64,000 bases of DNA. It comes from Candidatus Dietzia intestinipullorum (GTDB lineage Bacteria; Actinomycetota; Actinomycetes; Mycobacteriales; Mycobacteriaceae). Location of the stretch: contig DWWP01000021.1 of assembly GCA_019119635.1 (NCBI GenBank), positions 37,362-101,361 on the forward strand, read 5' to 3'. Under the pieces are notes generated by a model that saw only the letters and a program-made list of their open reading frames with translations, made no database searches and had not been told where the DNA came from. Below are positions 33,737 through 42,775 of this stretch, piece after piece (position 1 is the stretch's first letter; each line of letters opens with the position of its first letter). The translations under genes and the position numbers were made by a program.

Positions 33737-35169
33737 CCCAGGACAGCACCGCCGCCGCCCCGTCGGAGAATATGTCGTTCAACCGGAACGTCGTCCTCGC
33801 CGTCCTGGTCTCGGGCGCGTTCGTCACGATCCTCAACCAGACGCTGCTCAACACCGCGCTGCCGGCCTTCATGGAGGACTTCGGCATCACCGCCAGCGCA
33901 GCGCAGTGGGTGACCACGATCTTCATGCTGGTCAACGGGATCATGATCCCCGTCACGGCGTTCCTGATCCAGAAGTTCACCACGCGCACGCTCTTCCTCA
34001 CCGCGATGGCGCTGTTCACCGTCGGGACCCTGGTCTGCGCGTTGGCGCCGGTCTATCCCGTCCTGCTCGCGGGGCGGGTGATCCAGGCCGCGGCCGGCGG
34101 CATGATCATGCCGCTGATGCAGACCATCCTCTTCGCGATCTACTCGGTGCGCGAACGCGGGCGCGCGATGGGCACGTTCGGTCTGGTGATCGCCTTCGCG
34201 CCCGCGATCGGCCCCAGCCTCTCGGGGTGGATCATCGACCACTTCCCGTGGCAGACGCTCTTCTACATGATGCTGCCGATCGCGATCCTCGACATCGTCT
34301 TCGCCTACTTCGTCCTGCGCAACGTCACCGAGCGCACCTTCCCGCGCCTGGACGTCCTGTCGATCCTCCTGTCCACGCTCGGGTTCGGCGGACTGCTCTT
34401 CGGGTTCAGCAGCGCCGGCGACGCGGGCTGGACCAGCGCCGAGGTCCTGCTCTCCCTGGGGATCGGCGCCGTGGCCCTGTACTTCTTCATCACCCGCCAG
34501 TTCAAGCTCGACGAGCCGATCCTCGAGTTCCGGGTGCTGCGGTACCGCATGTTCGCGCTCAACACGGTGATCGGCATGAGCGTGTTCATCGCGATGATCG
34601 GCGGCATGCTCATCATCCCGCTGTTCATGCAGAACATGAGCGACTTCACCGCCATGGAGTCCGGCCTGGCCCTGCTCCCGGGTGCGGCCATCATGGGCCT
34701 CATGTCGCCCGTCACCGGCAGGCTCTTCGACAGGTTCGGGGCCAAGTGGCTCTCCGTCGCCGGGTTCACCCTGCTCGCCGCCGGCACGCTGCCGTTGGCG
34801 TTCCTGAGCACCGACACCACCTTCACCTACGTCGCCACGGCCAATGCCGTGCGGATGTTCGGCGTCGCGATGGTGATGATGCCCGTGACCACAGCGGCCT
34901 TGAACCAGCTGCCCCGGCATCTCGTCCCGCACGGCGCGGCGCTCAACAACACCATGCGTCAGGTCGCGGCCTCCGTCGGCGCGGCCCTGCTCATCACCGT
35001 CATGGTCTCCACGGCGCTCGACCCCGCGGAGCACGGCATGCAGGGCGTCATCCACGGGGCGAACATGGCCTTCCTGGTCTCCGTGGTCGTCGCCGCCCTC
35101 GGCGTGATCGGCTCCTTCTTCATCCGGGACTCGCACGGCGAGGACGTGGACGCCCCGGCGGAGGTCTAG
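33733..35169 (+). CDS. MFS drug-efflux transporter (DHA2, 14-helix EmrB/QacA type)
   Basis: A 478-residue transporter with about 14 hydrophobic helices. The N-terminus holds the DHA2 motif region TILNQTLLNTALPAFMEDF, followed by WVTTIFMLVNGIMIPVTAFL and the GRVIQAAAGGMIMPL motif of proton-linked antiporters. It exports lipophilic or cationic drugs. AGGAGG precedes the ATG at 33733, which overlaps the TetR stop. The gene ends 80 bp before a hairpin at 35250-35279. The substrate is unknown. Confidence 0.9.
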   Translation: MTQDSTAAAPSENMSFNRNVVLAVLVSGAFVTILNQTLLNTALPAFMEDFGITASAAQWVTTIFMLVNGIMIPVTAFLIQKFTTRTLFLTAMALFTVGTLVCALAPVYPVLLAGRVIQAAAGGMIMPLMQTILFAIYSVRERGRAMGTFGLVIAFAPAIGPSLSGWIIDHFPWQTLFYMMLPIAILDIVFAYFVLRNVTERTFPRLDVLSILLSTLGFGGLLFGFSSAGDAGWTSAEVLLSLGIGAVALYFFITRQFKLDEPILEFRVLRYRMFALNTVIGMSVFIAMIGGMLIIPLFMQNMSDFTAMESGLALLPGAAIMGLMSPVTGRLFDRFGAKWLSVAGFTLLAAGTLPLAFLSTDTTFTYVATANAVRMFGVAMVMMPVTTAALNQLPRHLVPHGAALNNTMRQVAASVGAALLITVMVSTALDPAEHGMQGVIHGANMAFLVSVVVAALGVIGSFFIRDSHGEDVDAPAEV

Positions 35170-35249
35170 GCCGGAGCGGGCCTCCCGACCGGGGGCCGTC
35201 GTCCCCGCACACGGCCATGCCGGCTGGGATAAGGTGAGGGTGCCGTTCT

Positions 35250-35279
35250 GGCACGGCCACACCCTCCCGGGGCCGTGCC
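35250..35279. terminator. Hairpin between the MFS and universal stress protein genes
   Basis: GGCACGGCC (35250-35258) pairs with GGCCGTGCC (35271-35279) around a 12-nt loop. It may end the MFS transcript or structure the 5' leader of the stress-protein gene, which starts 28 bp later. Confidence 0.5.
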
Positions 35280-35306
35280 ACCATCAGCGAGGAAGTGGAG
35301 CAGCTC

Positions 35307-35747
35307 ATGGACGCCACACCGATCATCGTCGGAGTCGACGGGGCGGAGGATTCCGTCCGGGCGTTGCGATGGGCGGCGGACTACGCCCGCGCCTTCGATG
35401 CGCCCCTGCATGTGCTCACCGCCTACGACGTGCCCGCCATGTTCGGCCCCTACGCGATGGCCGGCTGGGAAGACCCCGCGCGCTTGGAGAAGGACGCGCG
35501 CCGCGTGCTCGCCGACACCGTGCGGGAGACCCTGGGCGACGAGGCGCGGGTCACGGAGCGCGTGGTCCGTGGGCACGCCGCCGAGGCACTGGTCCACGCC
35601 TCAGCAGACGCCCAGCTGCTCGTGATGGGCAGCCGTGGCCGTGGCGGCTTCGCCGGGATGCTGATGGGCTCGGTCAGTCAACACGTGGTGTCGCACTCCA
35701 AGTGCCCTGTGGTCGTCATGCCCCACAGCGCCGTGGACGACCGCTAG
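35307..35747 (+). CDS. Universal stress protein (UspA family)
   Basis: A 146-residue single-domain Usp. It starts TPIIVGVDGAEDSVRALRWAADYAR and ends with the ATP-binding loop MGSRGRGGFAGMLMGSVSQHV (the G-2x-G-9x-G-S pattern) and CPVVVMP. ATP-binding Usps of actinobacteria respond to hypoxia, redox stress and dormancy. ATG at 35307 has GGAG 7 bp upstream; GTG at 35295 would add four residues. It sits near katE, whiB and PoxB-like genes, which suits a stress role. Confidence 0.9.
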   Translation: MDATPIIVGVDGAEDSVRALRWAADYARAFDAPLHVLTAYDVPAMFGPYAMAGWEDPARLEKDARRVLADTVRETLGDEARVTERVVRGHAAEALVHASADAQLLVMGSRGRGGFAGMLMGSVSQHVVSHSKCPVVVMPHSAVDDR

Positions 35748-35817
35748 TCGGTCGGGCGCTGGCCGGTCGGGTGCCGGGTCTGCCGCCGATCGGGCGGAAC
35801 CCGTCCGCCCGGGCCGC

Positions 35818-36837
35818 TCACCCGGCGTGCTGTTGCTCCAGCTCCCCGACGCTCGTGGTCGAGGTGTTCACGATGATGTCGAGGATCTGCTGGTAGTGCG
35901 CGGAATCGCCGCTGACCAGTGAGACGTGGTCCTCGCCGTCCGCCAGCACCAGGTCCCCGATCCCGTTCTGCTGCTTGACCGCAGCGATGTACCGCTCGGA
36001 GTTCTCCGGCGAGACCATCGTGTCGACGGTGCCGTGGACGGCGACCACCGGGATGTTCGGGTCGATGTTCTGGATGGGGTCGACCGAGGTGTAGCGCGCC
36101 GGGATCTCCTCCGGTGTCCCGCCGAGCACGGTGACGATCCGGTCGTCGCCGTGGGTGGCGGCGTAGGTCATGTCCAGGGGGCCAGCCAGGGAGACGACGC
36201 GCGTGGGACGGAACTTCGGATTGTTGCCGACCTCGTCCTCGTCGAGGGCGTGGCGGGTGCCGGCCCACATCGCCAGCTGCGCGCCGGCGCTGTGCCCCAC
36301 CACGAGCTCGTCGTCGATCGTGAACTCGGGGTGTTGCCCGCTGAGCTCGACCACATGGTCCAGTGCGGACGCGACGTCACGGAAGGTGGTGGGCCAGCCG
36401 CCACCGGAGCCGACGCGTCGGTACTCGATGTTGTAGACCGCCATGCCGCGGTCCACGAGGTCGCGGGCGTAGGGGTCCATCGACTCGGCGCCGAGCTGCG
36501 ACGCCCACGAGCCGCCGTGGATGAGGACGACCAGCGGCACCGAGTCCTCCGTGTGCTCGCCGGCCGGGAGGTAGAGGTCCCCCCAGTTCTGGTCGGAGTC
36601 CGCCGGTCCGGGGGTCGGGTAGGTGATCCGTTCCACCTTCGGCTCCTGCCGCTGCGCGACAACGCTCGTGGGCGAGGACGACGACGAGGTCTCCGATCGC
36701 TCGGCCGGGGCGGCCTCCGTGTCGGACACCCCGGCGGGATCCGCGCCGTCTTCGGACGCGCATCCGACCACCAACGCGGCGACCAGAGCGATCGCTGCTG
36801 CGCTTGTGGCCGGGCGGCTGGTCGTCGTCATCCTCAT
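35818..36837 (-). CDS. Alpha/beta-hydrolase lipoprotein (esterase/lipase-like)
   Basis: A 339-residue exported lipoprotein: signal peptide with lipobox VVGC (Cys26), a Ser-rich linker, then an esterase fold. The oxyanion loop is LIHGGSW, the nucleophile is in VVGHSAGAQ, and Asp (VHGTVDTMVSP) and His (DGEDHVSLV) complete the triad. The HGG motif places it with the BD-FAE/hormone-sensitive-lipase group. It likely hydrolyses esters at the cell surface. The ATG at 36837 has GGAGTGCCC upstream; a second ATG (36831) follows two codons later. The gene stands alone, downstream of the whiB terminator. Confidence 0.85.
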   Translation of the reverse strand: MRMTTTSRPATSAAAIALVAALVVGCASEDGADPAGVSDTEAAPAERSETSSSSSPTSVVAQRQEPKVERITYPTPGPADSDQNWGDLYLPAGEHTEDSVPLVVLIHGGSWASQLGAESMDPYARDLVDRGMAVYNIEYRRVGSGGGWPTTFRDVASALDHVVELSGQHPEFTIDDELVVGHSAGAQLAMWAGTRHALDEDEVGNNPKFRPTRVVSLAGPLDMTYAATHGDDRIVTVLGGTPEEIPARYTSVDPIQNIDPNIPVVAVHGTVDTMVSPENSERYIAAVKQQNGIGDLVLADGEDHVSLVSGDSAHYQQILDIIVNTSTTSVGELEQQHAG

Positions 36838-36944
36838 GGGCACTCCTGCGATCGCGTGGCACAGCATCGGCACACGTCCACCACTACACCTGTCTGGGAT
36901 AGCGGTGCGGCGTGTGCCGTGTGTAGAGCACGCTAACGCACGAA

Positions 36945-36984
36945 CGCCCGGGCAGTTCGCGTCGTGCGCGAATCCGCCCGGGCG
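36945..36984 (-). terminator. Terminator hairpin downstream of whiB
   Basis: CGCCCGGGC (36945-36953) pairs with GCCCGGGCG (36976-36984), and an inner TTCGCG/CGCGAA pair extends the stem around a short loop. It lies 16 bp after the whiB stop and before the lipoprotein gene on the same strand. Confidence 0.7.
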
Positions 36985-36999
36985 GGTCGTGCTGACCGG

Positions 37000-37278
37000 T
37001 CAGCCTGTGCGCTGTCGGCCCAGTATCCGGTGGCGTTCCATCTCGGTCATGCCGCCCCACACGCCGTAGGACTCGCCCACGGACAGGGAATAGTCGCGGC
37101 ACTGCTCGAGCACCGGGCAGGATTCACAGACCTGCTTGGCGGCATGTTCCTTGGCGCGGCGGAGGCCTTTGCGTTCGGTCTCGTCGTGGTAGAACAATTC
37201 CGGAAACCCCTGGCAGGCGCCTTCCGAGCGCCACTTCCAGAACTCCAGTGTCGGGGCCAGCTCGTCCTGAATCGTCAT
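37000..37278 (-). CDS. WhiB-family iron-sulfur transcription regulator
   Basis: A 92-residue Wbl protein. The [4Fe-4S] ligands are C22, C51, C54 and C60 (ACQG ... VCESCPVLEQC), and the turn motif is GVWGGMTEMER. The short basic tail (HRILGRQRTG) may contact DNA. Closest by eye to the WhiB3-type proteins that sense redox and NO. The ATG at 37278 has a very strong AAAGGAGGAGG site. It has a leader of more than 200 bases that holds a possible 32-codon reading frame (37375-37473). Which Wbl subfamily it belongs to is uncertain. Confidence 0.92.
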   Translation of the reverse strand: MTIQDELAPTLEFWKWRSEGACQGFPELFYHDETERKGLRRAKEHAAKQVCESCPVLEQCRDYSLSVGESYGVWGGMTEMERHRILGRQRTG

Positions 37279-37374
37279 GGTCCTCCTCCTTTGCGGCAAC
37301 AGAACCGGAGCGCTGTGACGCCTGCCGGACCCGTCGTTGCACGCGATGGGTGAAGACTCCTCCGCGACGGACCT

Positions 37375-37473
37375 TCATGGTCGGTGCCGTGCGACCGCAG
37401 AGGGGTGCTGGTAAGGGTCAGCACCACCGCTCTCGGCGTGCTCGCGAATGAGAACTCGCAGCGCACGTCCCAT
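37375..37473 (-). CDS. Candidate 32-codon leader peptide upstream of whiB
   Basis: A short frame starting MGRALRVLIREHAESG, 32 residues, with an excellent GAGGAGGAGC ribosome site 6 bp upstream of its ATG at 37473. Its TGA overlaps an ATG in another frame. It ends 96 bp before whiB and lies in the 299-bp gap 37279-37577. Promoter-like TTGCCC-N17-TAATCG elements stand just upstream of it. It could be a leader peptide, a real small protein, or chance. No family recognised. Confidence 0.4.
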   Translation of the reverse strand: MGRALRVLIREHAESGGADPYQHPSAVARHRP

Positions 37474-37577
37474 GAATGCTCCTCCTCGGAAGAGTCAGGG
37501 CCCGCTGCTGAACCTCGATTACCAGCCTACTGCTACTGGGGCAAATTGCCAGTGAATGTCTGTTTGCGATCACCTTC

Positions 37578-38312
37578 TCAGGGATCAAACGCGGTGGTGG
37601 CGACCGCCCCGCCGGTCCGGGCGACGATCTGCTCCGCCAGGTCGCGGAGCTTGATGTTCTGGTGGCTCGACGCCCGTTGCAGGATCTCGAACGCCTCGGC
37701 CTGACTGCATCCGTTCTGCGCCATGACGATGCCGACCGCCACATCGATGGCCGTCCGAGACTCCATCGCCGCCTGGAGGTCTCGCGCCCTGGCCGAGTGA
37801 CCGGACAGACGGAGCATCACCAGCGTCGCCTTGGCCGCCAGTTCGGCGTAGCGCCGCGCCACGGTCACGTGGTGATCGTCGAGGGGCTCGGGGCGCCGCG
37901 TGTAGAAGTTCATCGCCGCGAACGCGAGCCCGTCCAGCTCCAGGGGCACCGCGATCACGCTCCGCAGCCCGTGGTCTCTCACCACGTTCATATACTCCGG
38001 CCAGCGTTCCTCCGTCCGGATGTCCGGGACCAGGACCACGGTGTCGGTGCGCTGCGCTTCCAGGCAGGGCCCCTCATCGAACCCCGCTTGCACCTCGTCC
38101 ATCTTCTGGGCCTCGTCGGAGCTGCTGGCCACGACCGTGTTGTGCTTGGCCCGCGAGACCACGATCCCGCACAGGACCTTGTCGTCGCCGGCGACGTGCG
38201 CTGCGGACAACCGGGCCAGGTTGTCGAGAAAGTCCGTCATCTCGCGGTCCTCGACCAGGAGGTCATGGAGCCGTTCGGAGAGCTCGTGCCGTTCGTCGAC
38301 GTCGTCCGTCAT
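37578..38312 (-). CDS. GAF-ANTAR domain RNA-binding antiterminator
   Basis: A 244-residue protein with an N-terminal GAF sensor domain (about residues 25-165, including FDEGPCLEAQRTDTVVLVPDI and RSVIAVPLELDGLAFAAMNFY) and a C-terminal ANTAR helix bundle (about 175-235: LQAAMESRTAIDVAVGIVMAQNGCSQAEAFEIL). ANTAR proteins bind paired RNA hairpins and prevent termination; the GAF domain may sense a small ligand or redox state. The ATG at 38312 overlaps the katE stop by 4 bp, so it is translated from the catalase message. Its RNA targets are unknown. Confidence 0.9.
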   Translation of the reverse strand: MTDDVDERHELSERLHDLLVEDREMTDFLDNLARLSAAHVAGDDKVLCGIVVSRAKHNTVVASSSDEAQKMDEVQAGFDEGPCLEAQRTDTVVLVPDIRTEERWPEYMNVVRDHGLRSVIAVPLELDGLAFAAMNFYTRRPEPLDDHHVTVARRYAELAAKATLVMLRLSGHSARARDLQAAMESRTAIDVAVGIVMAQNGCSQAEAFEILQRASSHQNIKLRDLAEQIVARTGGAVATTAFDP

Positions 38313-40537
38313 GCCCACGCCCTGACGGGGTCCGGCCGGTCCCAGGCCCGGTGGACCGCCAGGAGGGGGGTGAGCACGTCGACGATGGTCGAGACGTCCT
38401 CGACCTCGACGACCCCGGCAAGCCCGTCGGTGATCCCTGATTCGGCCAGGCGATCTGCGACCGCGGGCCGGTGCACGATGGCCTTCTTGTGCCGCAGCAT
38501 CTCCCCGAGCAGGACGTCGCTGCGTGCATCGCGGGGAGCATCCAGGACGACGAGGGCGTCGAGTTCGATCGACCGCACCGTCAGATAGGTGCGCAACACA
38601 CTGACCGCACTGTCGTCGAGAGTCCCGGCCCTGGGCGCGATGACCAGTGGCACCATGCCGGCGCCGAAGACGTCGTCGACCACCGGGGCGACGACCGAGG
38701 GGTCGATCCCGTCATCCACGCAGATGCCGACCATCCGCCCGTCGGTGGGCCATTCACTCCCGACCTGGGCCAGTGCCGGGCTCGGTCGGACCTCGGCCAC
38801 CTCCGCCCGGTCCGGGGCCGGGAGACCGAGGCCGTCGGCCACCCGGCCAGCCAGGTCGTGGTCGATCCGGGCGAGCATCTCGACCTGCCGCAGCCTGATC
38901 GCCCCCTCGTAGCACTTGCCGAGCTCGAACGTGTACGCGTCGACCGTGTGGTCCTGTTCGACCTCGGTGAGGCTGAGGTAGAACAGGCGCGCCTGGGAGA
39001 AGTGGTCATCGAAGGTCGCGGCCTGGTCGCGCGTGACCTTCGCGTCCGGGATATTCCGGGCCACTTCCACGAGCGCCCCCTCGTCGGCGCCGGCGATGAA
39101 CGGGCACCCGCCGTCGAGGCTGTTCGGCTTGTACGGCGCCACGCCCACGTGGTCGGCCATCTGGTGCATGCCGTCCCGGAACATGTCGTTGACCTGCGTG
39201 TGCGGCCTGTTGATGGGGATCTGGGCGAAGTTTGGCCCGCCCAGGCGAGAGATCTGGGTGTCGATGTAGGAGAACAGTCGCCCCTGCAGGAGCGGGTCGT
39301 CGGTGACCTCGATGCCGGGCACGAGATGCCCGGGGTGGAACGCCACCTGCTCGGTCTCCGCGAAGTAGTTCTCGGGGTTCGCGTTCAGGGTCATGGTGCC
39401 GATGATCTGGACCGGCGCCATCTCCTCGGGAACGATCTTGGTCGGATCCAGCAGGTCGATCCCGTGGAACATCTCGTCGTCGGTGTCCTCGAAGACCTGC
39501 ACGCCCAGATCCCATTCCGGGTACGCGCCGGCCTCGATCGCATCGGCGAGATCGCGACGGTGGAAGTCCGGGTCCACCCCTCCAGCGATCTGCGCTTCCT
39601 CCCACAGTTGGGAGTGCACGCCGAGCCGGGGCTTCCAGTGGAACTTGACGAGCTTGGTCCCGCCGTCGTCGTCGACCATCCGGAAGGTGTTGACGCCGAA
39701 GCCCTCCATCATCCGCAGGGAACGGGGGATACCGCGGTCCGACATGTTCCACATGGCGTGGAACTGGCCTTCGGTGTGGAGCGAGACGAAGTCCCAGAAG
39801 GTGTCGTGCGCGCTCTGGGCCTGCGGGATCTCCCGGTCCGGGTGGGGTTTACCCGCGTGGATGATGTCGGGGAACTTGATGGCGTCCTGGATGAAGAAGA
39901 TCGGGCAGTTGTTGCCCACCAGGTCCCACACGCCCTCGTCGGTGTAGAACTTGGTCGCGAAGCCGCGGGTGTCCCGGACGGTGTCGGCCGAACCGCGGGA
40001 TCCCAGCACCGTGGAGAAGCGGACAAAGACCTCGGTCTCCCTGCCGTCCTCGAACACCCCGGCCCGGCAGATGTTCCGCGCCGCACCGTTGGCGCGGAAC
40101 ACGCCGTGCGCGGCAGCGCCCCTCGCGTGGACGACGCGCTCGGGGATGCGCTCATGGTCGAAGTGGGTGATCTTCTCGCGCAGGTGATGATCCTGCAGGA
40201 GGACCGGGCCGCGGGCACCGGCCTTCTGTGACTTGTCGGTCTCCGGGACCCGCGCGCCCTGGGCCGTCGTCAGATAGGGGCCCTGTTGCCGCGCCGCCTC
40301 CTCGTCGTCCGCGGACGGCCGGCCCGTCGGGCCGTAGGGTGTCGCCCCCTTCTGGTCGGGCTTGGGCGACAACGGGTCCGCCGGCTGCGTCGGTTCTTCC
40401 ACGCTGGGGGCCGCCGATGCGGGTGCGCCCGGGAAGACGTTGCGTCCGGCCACGTCCTCGGCGATCCTGCCCGCCGCGTCAGCGAGCTTCCTCGCCGCCG
40501 CTTCGGCCGCCGCGAGTGCGGAGTTCTTGGAACTCAT
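38309..40537 (-). CDS. katE: Catalase, large-subunit clade (KatE/HPII type)
   Basis: A 742-residue monofunctional heme catalase. An Ala-rich N-terminal extension (about 100 residues) precedes the catalase core, with distal His in VVHARGAAAHGVF, VFVRFSTVLGSRGSADTVRD, the NNCPIFFIQDAIKFPD block with distal Asn nearby, and proximal Tyr in RLFSYIDTQISRLG. The C-terminal 150 residues form the flavodoxin-like domain of large catalases. It breaks down H2O2 in the cytosol. The GAF-ANTAR gene follows with a 4-bp overlap. Length is that of KatE/HPII. Confidence 0.95.
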   Translation of the reverse strand: MSSKNSALAAAEAAARKLADAAGRIAEDVAGRNVFPGAPASAAPSVEEPTQPADPLSPKPDQKGATPYGPTGRPSADDEEAARQQGPYLTTAQGARVPETDKSQKAGARGPVLLQDHHLREKITHFDHERIPERVVHARGAAAHGVFRANGAARNICRAGVFEDGRETEVFVRFSTVLGSRGSADTVRDTRGFATKFYTDEGVWDLVGNNCPIFFIQDAIKFPDIIHAGKPHPDREIPQAQSAHDTFWDFVSLHTEGQFHAMWNMSDRGIPRSLRMMEGFGVNTFRMVDDDGGTKLVKFHWKPRLGVHSQLWEEAQIAGGVDPDFHRRDLADAIEAGAYPEWDLGVQVFEDTDDEMFHGIDLLDPTKIVPEEMAPVQIIGTMTLNANPENYFAETEQVAFHPGHLVPGIEVTDDPLLQGRLFSYIDTQISRLGGPNFAQIPINRPHTQVNDMFRDGMHQMADHVGVAPYKPNSLDGGCPFIAGADEGALVEVARNIPDAKVTRDQAATFDDHFSQARLFYLSLTEVEQDHTVDAYTFELGKCYEGAIRLRQVEMLARIDHDLAGRVADGLGLPAPDRAEVAEVRPSPALAQVGSEWPTDGRMVGICVDDGIDPSVVAPVVDDVFGAGMVPLVIAPRAGTLDDSAVSVLRTYLTVRSIELDALVVLDAPRDARSDVLLGEMLRHKKAIVHRPAVADRLAESGITDGLAGVVEVEDVSTIVDVLTPLLAVHRAWDRPDPVRAWA

Positions 40538-40597
40538 CTGGGTGTGCCCCTTTCTTCGAGTGGGCGTGCGGTCCGAGTCCGTCGTCCGGCCGTCTAG

Positions 40598-40828
40598 TCA
40601 GAGCACCCCGACCACCACGCCGATCACCATGAACAGCACGAGGATCGCCAACACGACCAGGGTGATGACGACCTTGGTTCCGCCCCCACGGGGCGTCTCG
40701 GACGATTCCTCGACGCCGACGCTGTCGGAATCAAGGGAGACCGACTCGGCCTGGGGCGGCTCCGTCGTCTCGGCGGGCGGGGGAAGGCCCGGGTCCTTGT
40801 CTGGGTCAGGGTTCTGCGAGTGGCTCAT
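40598..40828 (-). CDS. Small single-helix membrane protein (DUF6480-like)
   Basis: A 76-residue protein: an acidic Pro/Ser-rich N-terminus (MSHSQNPDPDKDPGLPPPAE...) and one C-terminal transmembrane helix (KVVITLVVLAILVLFMVIGVVVGVL). The NPDPxxxPGL opening and tail helix match what I know of DUF6480 actinobacterial proteins. It is upstream of katE on the same strand with a 60-bp gap and could share its transcript. The role is unknown. Confidence 0.7.
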   Translation of the reverse strand: MSHSQNPDPDKDPGLPPPAETTEPPQAESVSLDSDSVGVEESSETPRGGGTKVVITLVVLAILVLFMVIGVVVGVL

Positions 40829-40958
40829 GTCATTCGCCTCCGCACGGGTAGTGGGCGTGCAGGCCCATCAGACGCCCGCGTCTCGCCACCGGCAACCGGT
40901 CGACCGGATGCACCGCCCCGTCCGGCACGCACGCCCCGCCCCAGCCGCGGCGAGACGG

Positions 40959-42683
40959 CTAGCGGCTCCGGACGGAAGACGCAGCCCGACGGCGGGAGCC
41001 GACGTGCGACTCCTCGCGCATCCGCTCGGTCATGTGCGGATGGTGGAGTTCGAAGGCCGGGCGCTCCGACCGGATCCGCGGCAGCGTGGTGAAGTTGTGG
41101 CGCGGCGGCGGGCAGCTGGTCGCCCACTCGAGCGAGTTGCCCGCCCCCCACGGGTCGTCGACGGTGACGATCTCGCCGTAGCGCCAGCTTCTGATGACGT
41201 TCCAGAGGAACGGCAGCATCGAGATCCCGAGGGTCAGCGCGCCGAGCGAGGAGATCTGGTTGAGGACGGTGAAGCCGTCCGCGTCCAGGTAGTCGGCGTA
41301 GCGGCGGGCCATCCCCTGGTTCCCCAGCCAGTGCTGGACGAGGAACGTGGTGTGGAAGCCGATGAAGGTCAGCCAGAAGTGCCATTTCCCCAGCCGCTCG
41401 TTCAGCATGCGGCCGGTCATCTTGGGGAACCAGAAGTAGGTCCCGGCGAACACCGAGAACACGACCGTCCCGAAGACCGTGTAGTGGAAGTGGGCGACGA
41501 TGAAGTACGTGTCGTGGATGTGGAAGTCGATGGGAGCCGCTGCCATCATCACGCCGGTCAGCCCGCCGAACAGGAACGTGACGGCGAACCCGAGCGCGAA
41601 CAGCATGGGCGTCTCGAACGTGAGCTTGCCGCGCCACATGGTTCCGATCCAGTTGAAGAACTTCACGCCGGTCGGCACCGCGATGAGGAACGACATGAAG
41701 GAGAAGAACGGCAGCAGGACCGAGCCGGTGGCGAACATGTGGTGCGCCCACACCGACATGGACAGCAGCCCGATGGCCAGGGTGGCGAAGACCAGGCCTG
41801 CGTAGCCGAAGAGCGGCTTACGCGAGAAGACGGGGAAGACCTCGGAGACCACGCCGAAGAACGGGAGCGCGAGGATGTAGACCTCGGGGTGCCCGAAGAA
41901 CCAGAACAGGTGCTGCCACAGGATGGTGCCCCCGTTGCCGGCGTCATAGATGTGCCCGCCGAACTGACGGTCGTAGAACACCCCCATCGCGGCGGCGGTG
42001 AGCAGGGGGAAGGCCATGAGGATCAGCACCGCGGTCACGAGGATGTTCCAGGTGAAGATCGGCAGTCGGAACATCGTCATACCCGGGGCCCGCAGACAGA
42101 TGATGGACGTCAGGAGGTTGACGGCGCCGAGGATCGTGCCGATGCCGCCGACTGCGACACCGAGGATCCACAGATCGGCGCCGACCTGTGGCGAGTGGAT
42201 CTTGTCCGCGAGGGGCAGGTACATGGTCCAGCCGAACGCCGCCGCGCCCCCGGGGGTGATGAAGCCCGTCAGGAGGATGACGCCACCGAAGCTGAACAGC
42301 CAGAAGCCGAAGGCATTGAGTCGGGGGAAGGCGACGTCGGGGGCGCCGATCTGCAACGGGACGATGTAGTTGCCGAAGCCGATCACGATGGGGGTGCCGA
42401 AGAACAGCAGCATGATCGTTCCGTGGAGCGTGAACATCTGGTTGTACTGCTCGTTCGACAGGAACTGCAGGCCCGGCAGGAACAACTCGGCGCGGATGAG
42501 CAGGGCCATCAGTCCCGCGATGAAGAACATGATGAAGCAAGTGATGATGTACATCAGACCGATCGTCTTGTGATCGGTCGTGGTGAACAGCTTCCACGCC
42601 GTCGAACCCGGCCGGCTGTCCCCGGTCGGTTCGCCTGGTGGGGTGTCCAACTCGGAAACTACGTCCGGGGTCGCGGTCGCCAT
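40959..42683 (-). CDS. ctaD: Cytochrome c oxidase subunit I
   Basis: A 574-residue, twelve-helix heme-copper oxidase subunit. Seen are the heme a ligand region [15 protein letters not shown], the CuB/Tyr crosslink motif [22 protein letters not shown], and the heme a3/a ligand segment [21 protein letters not shown]. Length and sequence match mycobacterial CtaD, the aa3 oxidase core that forms a supercomplex with the bcc complex. Subunits II and III are not in the window. AGGAGGGTTCG precedes the ATG. Its neighbours (katE, ndh, PoxB-like, CopB) fit a respiratory and copper theme. Confidence 0.96.
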   Translation of the reverse strand: MATATPDVVSELDTPPGEPTGDSRPGSTAWKLFTTTDHKTIGLMYIITCFIMFFIAGLMALLIRAELFLPGLQFLSNEQYNQMFTLHGTIMLLFFGTPIVIGFGNYIVPLQIGAPDVAFPRLNAFGFWLFSFGGVILLTGFITPGGAAAFGWTMYLPLADKIHSPQVGADLWILGVAVGGIGTILGAVNLLTSIICLRAPGMTMFRLPIFTWNILVTAVLILMAFPLLTAAAMGVFYDRQFGGHIYDAGNGGTILWQHLFWFFGHPEVYILALPFFGVVSEVFPVFSRKPLFGYAGLVFATLAIGLLSMSVWAHHMFATGSVLLPFFSFMSFLIAVPTGVKFFNWIGTMWRGKLTFETPMLFALGFAVTFLFGGLTGVMMAAAPIDFHIHDTYFIVAHFHYTVFGTVVFSVFAGTYFWFPKMTGRMLNERLGKWHFWLTFIGFHTTFLVQHWLGNQGMARRYADYLDADGFTVLNQISSLGALTLGISMLPFLWNVIRSWRYGEIVTVDDPWGAGNSLEWATSCPPPRHNFTTLPRIRSERPAFELHHPHMTERMREESHVGSRRRAASSVRSR

Positions 42684-42775
42684 CGAACCCTCCTCGCGCG
42701 GATGACCTACTCCATAGAGGTGCCGACTCGGAGCCTATTACCCGGGTCACACCCGCGCATCCGCTCGGACAGCAG

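Noticed and set aside
37124..37378. An 84-codon leftward frame overlapping whiB.
   Set aside because: It reads through whiB in another frame, has no ribosome site and shows typical shadow composition.
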